A stretch of 64,000 bases of DNA from assembly GCF_014648875.1 (NCBI RefSeq), contig NZ_BMRY01000005.1, positions 372,001 through 436,000 of the forward strand. The letters run 5' to 3'. Shown piece after piece: positions 41,317-49,889 of this stretch (positions are counted from its first letter, which is position 1; every line of letters begins with the position of its first letter). This DNA comes from Streptomyces parvus (GTDB lineage: Bacteria > Actinomycetota > Actinomycetes > Streptomycetales > Streptomycetaceae). The notes under the pieces are model-generated. The model did not search any database. It was not told the origin of the DNA and worked only from the letters and a program-made list of their open reading frames with translations. The translations under genes were made by a program, and so were the position numbers.

Positions 41317-42657
41317 TCATCGGAGGCCGGACACCCTGCCCGCCCCGGCCTTGAGGCCGACCAGCACGGGAACGGCCCAGGGGTGGTGGACCGTCGTGCG
41401 CAGTTCGGGGGTCCAGCCCGCGCCCTCGGTGAGCTGCTCGCCGGGAACTCCGGCGTTGTGGACGGCGATCAGGTCGGTCCTGCGTCCGTTGACGAAGTTG
41501 TTCTCCGCGGTGAGCGGGGCCTCCGACCACTTCTTCAGGACGGTGGCCCGGTCCACGTCGCCGGCGAGCGTGAACGCGTTGTGCTCGGCGACCAGACGGG
41601 ACTCGGCGCCGATGCCGTACGAGTAGCCGTAGGAACTGCCACGCGTGGCGACGAAGTGGTTGTTGTACGAGTCGACCTGGCCGAAGCGGACGCGCGGAGC
41701 ACGTTCCTTGACGTCCTTGAAAAGGTTGTGGTGGAGCGTCACGCGGAGCTTGCCGCGGTCGGTCGCGCCGGCGCCGTCGCTGTTGCCGATGAGCATCGTC
41801 TTGTCGTGGTCCTTGAGGACGTTCCACGACACGGTGACCAGGTCGGCACCGCGCACGATGTCGAAGAGGCCGTCGTGCTGCTGGTACAACTGGCCGAAGT
41901 AGCGGGGCTGTCCGGCGTCGGGCCGGTCGCCGTCGCTGAAGGTGTTGTGGTCGACCCAGACGTTCCGGGAGCCGTACACGACGAGGTTGTCGTACTCCGA
42001 GTTCCAGGCGCCCCCGCTGCCGTCCGTGGGGTCCCACTGGGGGAAGCAGTCGTAGGTGTCCTCGAACGAGATGTTGCGGACGATGACGTTGGAGACGTCC
42101 CGGACCTGGAGACTGGCACCGATGATCTCGGGGTTCGCCCCGACCCCGATCAGGGTGGTGTTGGACGGGACCCGGACGTTCACGGCGGCCTCCTGGAGCT
42201 TCGCCGAGGCCACGCGGGCGTCCTCCAGCGGGCCCTCGGGAACCCGGTCTCCGCCCCACACCTCCGGGTCGTAGGCGGCGAGGTACTTCTCCAGGGTGTA
42301 GCCGTCCGTCTCGTACTGCTCGCAGCCGATCGGGGTGCCGTCGGCGTCGGAGTTGCCGTGGATGGTGCCGGCGACTCTGACGATCTTGGGCGCGTCGCCC
42401 GCCTCCTCGAAGGCGGCGACGAGCTCGGCCCGGTCGGTCACCGTGTAGACGTGCTCGGGTGCGGCGTTCGCGCCCCCTGTGGTGGACCCTCCCGCGGCGG
42501 CCCAGCCGTCCCCGGCGGGCAGTACGGCGCGCTCGATCCCGGTGCCGTGGGGACCCGGACGGGGGGCGGCCTGGGCGGGGAAGCTCAGCGCGAGGGCCAG
42601 CGAGGCGCAGCCCAGGGTGACGGCTGCGGACCGGGTGTGACGCGTGCGTGCGGGCAT
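41317..42657 (-). CDS. Secreted PL1 pectate lyase
   Basis: 446 aa. Sec signal (AAVTLGCASLALALSFPAQA). Beta-helix lyase of family PL1 with NTTLIGVGANPEIIGASLQV, NISFEDTYDCFPQWDPTDG, SRNVWVDHNTFSDGDRPD, QHDGLFDIVRGADLVTVSWN and VTLHHNLFKDVKERAPRVRFG. No extra domain. GAAGG precedes the ATG. Last gene of the minus-strand pectin/sugar operon; cleaves pectic polymers outside the cell. Confidence 0.95.
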   Translation of the reverse strand: MPARTRHTRSAAVTLGCASLALALSFPAQAAPRPGPHGTGIERAVLPAGDGWAAAGGSTTGGANAAPEHVYTVTDRAELVAAFEEAGDAPKIVRVAGTIHGNSDADGTPIGCEQYETDGYTLEKYLAAYDPEVWGGDRVPEGPLEDARVASAKLQEAAVNVRVPSNTTLIGVGANPEIIGASLQVRDVSNVIVRNISFEDTYDCFPQWDPTDGSGGAWNSEYDNLVVYGSRNVWVDHNTFSDGDRPDAGQPRYFGQLYQQHDGLFDIVRGADLVTVSWNVLKDHDKTMLIGNSDGAGATDRGKLRVTLHHNLFKDVKERAPRVRFGQVDSYNNHFVATRGSSYGYSYGIGAESRLVAEHNAFTLAGDVDRATVLKKWSEAPLTAENNFVNGRRTDLIAVHNAGVPGEQLTEGAGWTPELRTTVHHPWAVPVLVGLKAGAGRVSGLR

Positions 42658-42781
42658 GGCGAAACCTTCTCTGCAGTCGGAGGAGAGGAAGCGGAGGAGC
42701 GGGGAGGGAAGGGGAGAGCGGCGGCCGGGGCGCGCGGCCCGGGCCGCCGCCGGTCCGTCATCGGGGCGGAGGGGCGGGGCC

Positions 42782-44116
42782 TCAGCCGTTGCCCAGCTCC
42801 TTCCACTCCTTGTTGGCGGCGTTCAGCTCCTCGGCCATCTTGTCCAGGAACTGCTTCGCCGTGGTCTTGCCGAGGAGCACCTTCTGGAACTCCGGCTCGT
42901 TGTCCGCCTTGCTGATGTTGTTCCAGTCGGGCAGGTAGTACGGCAGGTCGACGACCTTGGTGGAGCCGTCCGTCAGCGCCTTCGCGGCCAGCGCGGTCGA
43001 CTCGGTCTTGCTGATCCACGGGTCCTTGGCCGCTTCGGTGTTGGCCGGGATGGCTCCGGCCGCCTCGTTCCACTTGCTGTTGGACGCGTGGGAGGCGGCG
43101 AACTCGATGAACTTCCAGGCGGCGGTCTTGTTGTCGCTCGACCGGAAGAGGCCGAGTCCGTCGACGGGGTTGGAGACCTGCACGCGGGTGCCGCTGTCCC
43201 CGATGGGGGCCGGGATGCCGGCGAACTTGTCGTCCCCCAGGGCCTTGGCGTGGTCCTGGTAGGAGCCGAGGTTGTGGCTCAGCATGCCGATGGTGCCGTT
43301 GTCCCACTGGGCGACCATCTTGGTGAAGTCGTTGTTGACGTCGGCGGCGGGCGTGGTCCGCTTGAAGAGCCCCGCGTACTTCTCCAGCGCGGCGACGTTC
43401 CTGGGGTCGTTGAGCGTCGTTTCGTCGCCGTCCCAGAACTCCGTGATGCCGGACTGGCCGTAGACGGCGTCCAGCGCCTGGGCGATGGAGCCGGCGCCGC
43501 CGCGGATGGTGTAGCCGAACTCGTTGTTCCCGGCGTCGGTGAGCTTCTCGGCCGCGGTGTAGAAGTTGGCCCAGGTGTCGGGGGCCTTCAGCCCGGCCTG
43601 CTCGAACAGGTCGGTGCGGTACCAGAGCACGCCGTTGTTGGCGGAGGTCGGGACGGAGTAGATGTCGTCGCCCCGGCCGGCGGCCGCTCTGACGCTCTCC
43701 ACCATGGAGTCGACGAGCTTGCCCTCCAGGGCGGACCCCTTCAGCCGCTTGTTGACCGGCTCCAGGGCTTCCTGCGAGACCATGTTGGCGAGGTAGGCGG
43801 TGCCGACCCCGCCCACGTCGGGCAGTCCGCCGCCGGCGATCGCGGTGTCGTACTTGGACTGGACGTCGGCGATGGGGATCGGGACGTACTTCACCTTGAT
43901 GTCCGGGTGCTGCTTCTCGAAGTCCTTGATGATCTCGGTCCAGATGGCGGTGCGCGGCCCGCCGTTGTTGTCCCAGAAGGTGATCTCGCCCTTGCCGCTC
44001 CCCTCCGTGCCGGCTCCGCTGCCGTCGTCACCGCACGCGGCGGCCGTCAGCGCGAGCGCTGCTACGAGGGAGACGGCGGACGCGGTACGCCCCCGCCGGG
44101 TCTTCGAGATGGTCAT
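42782..44116 (-). CDS. Sugar ABC transporter substrate-binding lipoprotein
   Basis: 444 aa from the ATG at 44116; the open frame continues to 44464 but overlaps the GH43 gene. Lipobox LTAAAC (Cys28). Family 1 extracellular binding protein: GEITFWDNNGGPRTAIWTEI, DIKVKYVPIPIADVQSKYDT, NNGVLWYRTDLFEQAGLKAPDTW and WKFIEFAASHASNSKWNE. It binds an oligosaccharide, probably a pectin- or arabinan-derived product, for the permeases encoded at 47874-49714. Confidence 0.94.
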   Translation of the reverse strand: MTISKTRRGRTASAVSLVAALALTAAACGDDGSGAGTEGSGKGEITFWDNNGGPRTAIWTEIIKDFEKQHPDIKVKYVPIPIADVQSKYDTAIAGGGLPDVGGVGTAYLANMVSQEALEPVNKRLKGSALEGKLVDSMVESVRAAAGRGDDIYSVPTSANNGVLWYRTDLFEQAGLKAPDTWANFYTAAEKLTDAGNNEFGYTIRGGAGSIAQALDAVYGQSGITEFWDGDETTLNDPRNVAALEKYAGLFKRTTPAADVNNDFTKMVAQWDNGTIGMLSHNLGSYQDHAKALGDDKFAGIPAPIGDSGTRVQVSNPVDGLGLFRSSDNKTAAWKFIEFAASHASNSKWNEAAGAIPANTEAAKDPWISKTESTALAAKALTDGSTKVVDLPYYLPDWNNISKADNEPEFQKVLLGKTTAKQFLDKMAEELNAANKEWKELGNG

Positions 44117-44155
44117 GGTCGGCTCTTCCCTGTCGGATGGGTCGGGGTGGTTCTG

Positions 44156-44226
44156 CACGTCTGCGCTTCCGTACGCCTGCGTGCCTGCGCTTCCGTACGT
44201 CTGCGTGTCCGTACGTCTGCGCTTCT
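44156..44226. repeat. Degenerate tandem repeat in the leader of the binding-protein gene
   Basis: About four imperfect copies of a 15-16 base unit (CGTACGTCTGCGYTTC) fill most of the 124-base gap between the GH43 stop and the binding-protein start. Confidence 0.6.
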
Positions 44227-44240
44227 GCGGGGGGGTGGGG

Positions 44241-45797
44241 TCAGTGGGTGGCGCGGAAGGTGGTGAACAGCGCCGTGCCGGCGGGGCCCGTCCCGGCCGG
44301 CGCGGTGGCGAAGAGGCCGAGGAGCGCGGCGACCCAGCGCCACGGGGTGGCCGCGAAGACCTGCCCCGAGGGCCGGAAGCCGTCTCCCGTGTCGGCGGAG
44401 AACCGGCAGCGGGCCCCGGCCGTGACCTCGATGCGCAACCGGGCCCGGCCGCCGGGCGATGCACGGGCCCCGGCCGCGTCGCGTTCGCTCTCCGCGGCGC
44501 CCTCGGCGTACCGGTGCACGAGCCGGGGCGTCCCGTCGGCCCCGGCCTCCAGACCGATCCAGCAGAAGGCGTCCCCGAGGACGGCCAGGCCCGCCTTGGC
44601 GCCCGGCTCGTCGCTGTGCAGTTCGAGGTCCACCTCGACGGTGAACTCCTCGGCGGGCAGGCGCTGGACCAGGACGTTGGGCAGCAGCCGCAGATCGTGC
44701 GCGTCCGGCGTACGGAGGCAGGTGAGCCGCAGCCCGTCGGCGGGGCGACCGGAGTGCCCGGAGTGCTGAGGCTCCTCGGTCCAGGCGTCGGCGCAGGGGT
44801 TGGCCGTCCACTGCCACTGCTTGCCGTGGGCGCCGCCGGGGAAGTCGTCGTCCACGGCGGGCGCTGCCACGGGCTGTTCGGGGGCGGCCGGTTTACGGTG
44901 CGTGGAGACGGGTTCGCCCGCGTCGCCGATGACGGGCCAGCCCTCCGCGTCCCAGCGCATGGGCTGGAGGTGGACGACCCTCCCGTACGCGCCGCGCGCC
45001 TGGAAGTGCACGAACCAGTCCTCGCCGGCGGCGGTCCGCACCCAGCCCCCCTGGTGCGGGCCGTTGACGTCGGTGCGTCCCTGGGACAGCACGACGCGTT
45101 CCTCGTACGGGCCGGAGAAGTCCCGCGACCGGAACGCGCCCTGCCAGCCGGTCTCCACCCCGCCCGCCGGGGCGAAAATCCAGAAGTACCCGTCGTGGCG
45201 GTGGAGTTTGGGACCTTCCAGGGTGAACCAGCCGGGTATCCGGTCGGCGTCGATCAGGGTCCGGCCCTCGTCGAGGAGTGCGCGTCCGTCGGCGCTCATA
45301 CGGTGCCCGGTGAGCCGGTTCTTGATCCCGGAGCGGGACTTGGCCCAGGCGTGGACGAGGTACGCCTCGCCGGTCTCCTCGTCCCACAGGGGGCAGGCGT
45401 CGATGTACCCGCGGCCGGGCTTGAGCAGGTGCGGGGCGCTCCACGGTCCTTCTATGTGCTCGGCGTTGATCTGCTGGACGCCGTGGTCGGGGTCGCCCCA
45501 GAAGATCCAGAACCGGCCGGCGTGGTGGCGCAGGGAGGGCGCCCACACCCCGGCGTCGTGGCGTGGCCGGGCGAAGTCGGCGGCGGGCTCGAGGCGGTCC
45601 AGGGCGTGCCCGACGAGCGTCCAGTTGACCAGGTCGCGGGAGTGCAGGAGCGGCAGCCCGGGGGCCCGGCCGAAGCTGGACGCGGTGAGGTAGTGGTCCG
45701 AGCCGACGCGGACGACGTCCGGGTCGGACCAGTCGGCGTTCAGCACGGGGTTGCGGTACGTGCCGTTCCCGAGGTCGGCGGTCCAGGGCCGGTTCAC
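44241..45797 (-). CDS. GH43-family glycoside hydrolase
   Basis: 518 aa, no signal peptide, hence intracellular. Five-bladed propeller start YRNPVLNADWSDPDVVRVG (catalytic Asp), APSLRHHAGRFWIFWGDPD, YIDACPLWDEETGEAYLVHA, WFTLEGPKL (general acid Glu) and NGPHQGGWV. The C-terminal ~200 residues form a beta-sandwich of the GH43 C2 type. Likely acts on imported arabinan/xylan or pectin side-chain oligomers. GTG start overlaps the DUF6807 stop (GTGA). Confidence 0.93.
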   Translation of the reverse strand: MNRPWTADLGNGTYRNPVLNADWSDPDVVRVGSDHYLTASSFGRAPGLPLLHSRDLVNWTLVGHALDRLEPAADFARPRHDAGVWAPSLRHHAGRFWIFWGDPDHGVQQINAEHIEGPWSAPHLLKPGRGYIDACPLWDEETGEAYLVHAWAKSRSGIKNRLTGHRMSADGRALLDEGRTLIDADRIPGWFTLEGPKLHRHDGYFWIFAPAGGVETGWQGAFRSRDFSGPYEERVVLSQGRTDVNGPHQGGWVRTAAGEDWFVHFQARGAYGRVVHLQPMRWDAEGWPVIGDAGEPVSTHRKPAAPEQPVAAPAVDDDFPGGAHGKQWQWTANPCADAWTEEPQHSGHSGRPADGLRLTCLRTPDAHDLRLLPNVLVQRLPAEEFTVEVDLELHSDEPGAKAGLAVLGDAFCWIGLEAGADGTPRLVHRYAEGAAESERDAAGARASPGGRARLRIEVTAGARCRFSADTGDGFRPSGQVFAATPWRWVAALLGLFATAPAGTGPAGTALFTTFRATH

Positions 45798-46669
45798 GAG
45801 GTCACCGCCCGTCGGACGTACCCGGCGGCGGCCTCATGGTCCAGCCTGCCGTCCGCGATCACGGTGACGATCCGGCGTACGACGCCGGCCCCGGCGGGCA
45901 CGGGCAGCCGTTCGTCCGCCGCGAGGGAGGAGCCGACGCCCGGGTACTCCTCCGTCCGCACGAACCACGGATCGCGCCGGGTCTCCTCGCTCGCCCCGGC
46001 GAAGACGAGGGTCCAGCCGTCCCCGGCGAGGGCGAGCCAGTCGGCGGCCCGGCCGTGCACCGCCTCCTCGCCCGCGCGGCCGGCGGTGAACACGTCCGGC
46101 GGCGCGGCCTCCTTGGGCGCGCGCCAGAAGAAGCCGCCGTAACCGGCTCCGGGACGGCCGTTGGTCGCGGGGCTGCCGACGGAGAGGTCGTCGGCCGAGT
46201 GGTTGGTGAGCGTGAAGGAGAGGACCAACGCCCAGGCGGTCAAAGAGAGTTCGACCGCTTCCACCGTGCGGCGCTCCCGCAGCAGTTCGATGCCGTCCGC
46301 CTCCCAGGCGAGCGACTGCGTGAAGCCGCCGGGCCCGTGCCGATCCAGGACGAGGCAGCGCTGGACGCCATGGTTGTCGAGCTCGGTGGGCCCCTGCCCC
46401 CGGACGAAGGTGCGCCCGCCCCAGAAGTTGCGGCCGGACACGTCGGGAACGGCGATGGAGACGCCCAGGTGGTGCCGGTGGTCGGCGGGGCGCTCCTGGG
46501 TGACGGTGCGGCCGGCGAGCGTGGTGACGGGGTGCAGGCGGGGGCGGCCGTCCGCCGCGGATCCGTAGCCGTAGTGGGCGACCGTACGTCCGGCGCAGTC
46601 GAGGAGTACGGGCTCGGGCGGGGCGGCGGACGAGGCCGTCACGGGCGAGTCGGGGGCGGGTCGGTTCAC
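45794..46669 (-). CDS. DUF6807 (PmoA-like) family protein
   Basis: 291 aa. The motif RPADHRHHLGVSIAVPDVSG and FWGGRTFV, plus DNHGVQR and a GFFWRAPK segment, are typical of the DUF6807/PmoA family found in polysaccharide and sugar-acid operons. Soluble, no signal peptide. Biochemical role unproven. It overlaps both neighbours by four bases. Confidence 0.88.
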   Translation of the reverse strand: MNRPAPDSPVTASSAAPPEPVLLDCAGRTVAHYGYGSAADGRPRLHPVTTLAGRTVTQERPADHRHHLGVSIAVPDVSGRNFWGGRTFVRGQGPTELDNHGVQRCLVLDRHGPGGFTQSLAWEADGIELLRERRTVEAVELSLTAWALVLSFTLTNHSADDLSVGSPATNGRPGAGYGGFFWRAPKEAAPPDVFTAGRAGEEAVHGRAADWLALAGDGWTLVFAGASEETRRDPWFVRTEEYPGVGSSLAADERLPVPAGAGVVRRIVTVIADGRLDHEAAAGYVRRAVTS

Positions 46670-47877
46670 GGGGCCGCCACCTCGTTGCTGCGGGCCCAGG
46701 CGGCGCCCAGTTCCGAGAAGAGGGCGAGGGATTCGGCCCCGGCGGCGACCAGGCCGTCGATGCCGTGGACCGTACGCCGCGCGCCGCCGCCGGGGGCGTC
46801 GTACCGGGTCTCCCAGGCGTCGGCGGGCAGGGCGACGGGCTCGGGGGCCGTGCGTACGGCCTCGACGACCCGCATGAACGCTCCCGTGCGCTCCGGCGGC
46901 ACCAGGAGCGGTGTGCCCCGCTCCAGATGGTCGACCAGGTTCTCCAGAAGGTCGGTCCGGCCGTGGACGGTCTCCTCGGGGCCGTGGCCGGCGCGTTGGA
47001 CCAGAACGCGGTCCTGCTTGTACCAGAAGGTGATCCGGCCCCGGTCGCCGTGGACGATCACATAGGGCTCCCCCGCCCGTTCCGCGCAGAGGGTGGCGGC
47101 GACGGTGACGGGCAGGCCGCCGGTGGTGGTGATCCGGACGCAGCTGGTGTCGTCCGCCTCGATGTCATGGGCCCGGAACAGCTCGGTCTCGACGGACAGG
47201 ACGTCCTCGGCCGTGCCCCGGTCCGCGAGTTCGAGCGCGGTGGCCACGGCGTGCGCCAGCGGATTGGTGAGCACGCCGTCGACCACGTCGGTGGAGCCGA
47301 TCCTGCGCCGCCCGGACCAGGGCGCCCGGCGGAAGTAGGCGTCGTCGCGGACCCAGGCCCCGGCGGCGCCGATCCCCGTGAGCGTCCCGATCACCCCGGT
47401 GCGGACCAGGTCCTGGATCGCGGGCACGGCGTGCGACCCGAACGACTGGAAGCCCACCTGACAGGCGGTGCCCGCCCGCCGTACGCCGTCGGCCATCCGG
47501 GCGTACGCGGCCCGGCTCGCGGCGGGCGGCTTCTCCAGCAGCAGGTGGACACCCCGGGAGGCGGCGGCCAGGGCCAGGTCGGTGTGGGTCGGTATGGGCG
47601 TGCAGACGACGGCGGCACGGGCTCCGGTGGAGTCGAGGAGCGCCCCGAAGTCGGCGGACTGCTCGGGCCGGTCGTCGCCCTGGAGGCCGGAGGCCGCCAG
47701 TTCGTCGGTGGTCAGCGGCTCCAGCTCGCAGATGCCGGCCAGCCGTACCCGGCCCTGGTGCTGGAGCCGGCGGAGGTTGGCCAGATGCCAGCGGCCGTGG
47801 CCCCGGGCGCCGGCCAGCACGACGGGGAGCGGCGCGCCTGCGGGGGCTGGGGCGGTGCGGCGGGTGAGGTCGGTCAT
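46666..47877 (-). CDS. Gfo/Idh/MocA-family oxidoreductase
   Basis: 403 aa from the ATG at 47877, overlapping the permease stop. N-terminal Rossmann LPVVLAGARGHGRWHLANLR, the family's VCTPIPTHTDLALAAASRGVHLLLEKPPA (EKP motif with catalytic Lys), and a GIGAAGAWVRDDAYF beta-sheet domain. NAD(P)-dependent sugar or sugar-acid dehydrogenase. In this operon it could oxidise an imported aldose or uronic acid derivative. Confidence 0.93.
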   Translation of the reverse strand: MTDLTRRTAPAPAGAPLPVVLAGARGHGRWHLANLRRLQHQGRVRLAGICELEPLTTDELAASGLQGDDRPEQSADFGALLDSTGARAAVVCTPIPTHTDLALAAASRGVHLLLEKPPAASRAAYARMADGVRRAGTACQVGFQSFGSHAVPAIQDLVRTGVIGTLTGIGAAGAWVRDDAYFRRAPWSGRRRIGSTDVVDGVLTNPLAHAVATALELADRGTAEDVLSVETELFRAHDIEADDTSCVRITTTGGLPVTVAATLCAERAGEPYVIVHGDRGRITFWYKQDRVLVQRAGHGPEETVHGRTDLLENLVDHLERGTPLLVPPERTGAFMRVVEAVRTAPEPVALPADAWETRYDAPGGGARRTVHGIDGLVAAGAESLALFSELGAAWARSNEVAAP

Positions 47878-48785
47878 CCCTTCACCGCGCCCGCGCTGAA
47901 GCCCGTGACGAGCCACTTCTGGATGAAGGCGAAGACGATCACGACGGGTACGGCGGCGATGACCCCGCCCGCAGCGAGCGCGCCGAGGTCGACGCTGTCC
48001 GCCCCGATCAGGGTGTTGAGGCCGACCGGGATCGTCTGCTTGTCCTGTTCGCTGAGGAACATCAGCGCGAACAGGAAGTGGTTCCAGCTGTGGACGAAGG
48101 CGAAGGAGCCGACGGCGATCAGCCCGGGGCGCAGCAGCGGCAGGACGACCGTGCGGAAGGCGGTGAAGCGCGAACACCCGTCGACCCAGGCGGCCTCCTC
48201 CAGGGAGACCGGGACGTTCTTGATGAACCCGCTGATCAGGATGATCGACAGCGGGAGCTGGAAGACGGTCTCCGCGATGACGACGCTCCACAGGGAGTTG
48301 ATCATCTGGAGGTTCCGGAAGATCTCGAAGAGCGGTACGAGCATCAGGGCGCCGGGGATGAACTGCGAGCAGAGCAGCGCCAGCATGAACGCGCCCTTGA
48401 TCCTGAAGTCGAACCGGGCCAGGGCGTACCCGCCGGCCAGGGCGACCAGGGTGGTGGCGATCAGCGTGGCGACGCCGACGATCATGCTGTTCTGGAAGAA
48501 GACGGCGAAGCTGCGCTCGTTCCAGACCTTGGCGAAGTGCTCCCCGGTCATCGGCCACGGCACCAGCGCGGTGGAGCCGGCGGGCCGCAGGGCGAACAGC
48601 AGCATCCAGTAGAACGGGATGAGCGTGAACAGCAGGTAGATGCCGAGCGGCAGGTAGATCTGCCAGCGCGGTACGTCGTCGAAGGCGCGCTCGCGTCCGG
48701 TGCGGCGGCGCGCGGGGGGCTGCGGGCCGCCGGGGCGGACGGGCGGCCGGACGGCGCCGTTCTTCTCGGTGAGTACGGCGGTCAC
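47874..48785 (-). CDS. Sugar ABC transporter permease (MalG type)
   Basis: 303 aa. The GTG at 48785 overlaps the stop of the MalF-type gene. Six membrane helices and the EAA loop EEAAWVDGCSRFTAFRTVVLPLLRPG; C-terminal FSAGAVKG is typical of MalG-like permeases. It pairs with the permease at 48782 and the binding protein at 42782. No ATPase is encoded nearby; in Streptomyces a shared MsiK-type ATPase often serves such importers. Confidence 0.95.
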   Translation of the reverse strand: MTAVLTEKNGAVRPPVRPGGPQPPARRRTGRERAFDDVPRWQIYLPLGIYLLFTLIPFYWMLLFALRPAGSTALVPWPMTGEHFAKVWNERSFAVFFQNSMIVGVATLIATTLVALAGGYALARFDFRIKGAFMLALLCSQFIPGALMLVPLFEIFRNLQMINSLWSVVIAETVFQLPLSIILISGFIKNVPVSLEEAAWVDGCSRFTAFRTVVLPLLRPGLIAVGSFAFVHSWNHFLFALMFLSEQDKQTIPVGLNTLIGADSVDLGALAAGGVIAAVPVVIVFAFIQKWLVTGFSAGAVKG

Positions 48786-49714
48786 TTGTTGTCGCCTCCG
48801 AACTTGCTCAGGCGCAGATAGACGATCGAGCAGAAGAGGAGGATCACGAAGGCGACGGTGGTGAGCGCGGAGGCGTAGCCGAAGTCGTGTCCCTCGATGC
48901 CGGTGTTGGCGACGTAGAGCGGCAGCGTGGTGGTCTCGCCGGCCGGTCCGCCGCCGGTGAGGGTGTAGAGGAGGTCGACGTTGTTGAACTCCCAGACCCC
49001 GCGCAGCAGGGTGGCGAGGATGATCGCGTCGCGCAGGTGCGGCAGGGTGATGTGGAAGAACTGCCGGAGCCTTCCCGCCCCGTCGACCGACGCCGCCTCG
49101 TACAGCTCCTTGGAGACGGACTGGAGGTCGGCGAGGATGAGGATGGCGAAGAAGGGCACGCCGCGCCAGAGTTCGGTGACCGTGGCCGCCCAGAAGACGG
49201 TTCCGGTGTCCGAGAGCACCGAGGTGCCGTACTCCCCGATCCCGGCGTCCGCGAGGTACCGGCTGAAGCCCGTCGAGGAGTTGTAGAGCAGGATCCAGAT
49301 GGTGCTGGTCAGCACGCCGGAGACGGCCCAGGGCGAGAAGACCATGGCCCGGGAGATGCCCCGGCCGATGAAGGTCTGGTTGACGATCAGGGCCAGCGCG
49401 AGGCCGAGCACGAGCTGCAGGGAGACCTGGGTGAAGACCCACTGGGCGCTGAAGCCGAGCGTCGACCAGAACTGGTCGTCCTCGGTGAAGATCCGCCGGA
49501 AGTTTTCGAGTCCGGCGAAGCCGTTCCGCCACGGCTTGGTGACGTTGTAGTTCTGCAGGCTGTAGCAGAAGACGCTGAGCACCGGGTAGGCGATGAAGCC
49601 CAGCATCAGCAGGCCCGCGGGCGCGATCAGCAGGTACGGCAGGCGGCGGGGTGTCGCCGAGCGGCGCCGGGGCGCCTTGGGCGGCGGGGTGGCCACGGCG
49701 GCGGGTTGGGCCAT
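48782..49714 (-). CDS. Sugar ABC transporter permease (MalF type)
   Basis: 310 aa from the ATG at 49714, GGAG upstream. Six membrane helices (LPYLLIAPAGLLMLGFIAYP first) and the EAA loop YEAASVDGAGRLRQFFHITLPHLR. Forms the membrane channel with the MalG-type partner. A LacI-like half-palindrome at 49823 in the upstream gap suggests a promoter inside the operon before this gene. Confidence 0.95.
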   Translation of the reverse strand: MAQPAAVATPPPKAPRRRSATPRRLPYLLIAPAGLLMLGFIAYPVLSVFCYSLQNYNVTKPWRNGFAGLENFRRIFTEDDQFWSTLGFSAQWVFTQVSLQLVLGLALALIVNQTFIGRGISRAMVFSPWAVSGVLTSTIWILLYNSSTGFSRYLADAGIGEYGTSVLSDTGTVFWAATVTELWRGVPFFAILILADLQSVSKELYEAASVDGAGRLRQFFHITLPHLRDAIILATLLRGVWEFNNVDLLYTLTGGGPAGETTTLPLYVANTGIEGHDFGYASALTTVAFVILLFCSIVYLRLSKFGGDNK

Positions 49715-49822
49715 GACACGTCTCCGATCTCTGGTACGCGCTCGATGCGCTGGATGTGCGGACCTGCTGGATGTGGGGACTTGCTGTCGCATGCATGCGC
49801 GGGCTTGCCGCCGTCCACGGCA

Positions 49823-49834
49823 GCAAGCGCTTTC
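49823..49834. promoter_or_regulatory. LacI-type operator upstream of the sugar importer
   Basis: GCAAGCGCTTTC, 11 of 12 bases as in the palindrome at 39269, about 110 bp before the MalF-type permease start in the only sizeable gap of this operon. Confidence 0.55.
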
Positions 49835-49889
49835 TCATGACCGCTGGGCGGCCCGGGCGCCCCGCCGCGCGGAGCACTCGTCGCCCGGG

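Noticed and set aside
41047..42915. 622-codon plus-strand frame opposite the second pectate lyase
   Set aside because: Shadow frame; contains no domain and runs through a strong terminator region at its start.
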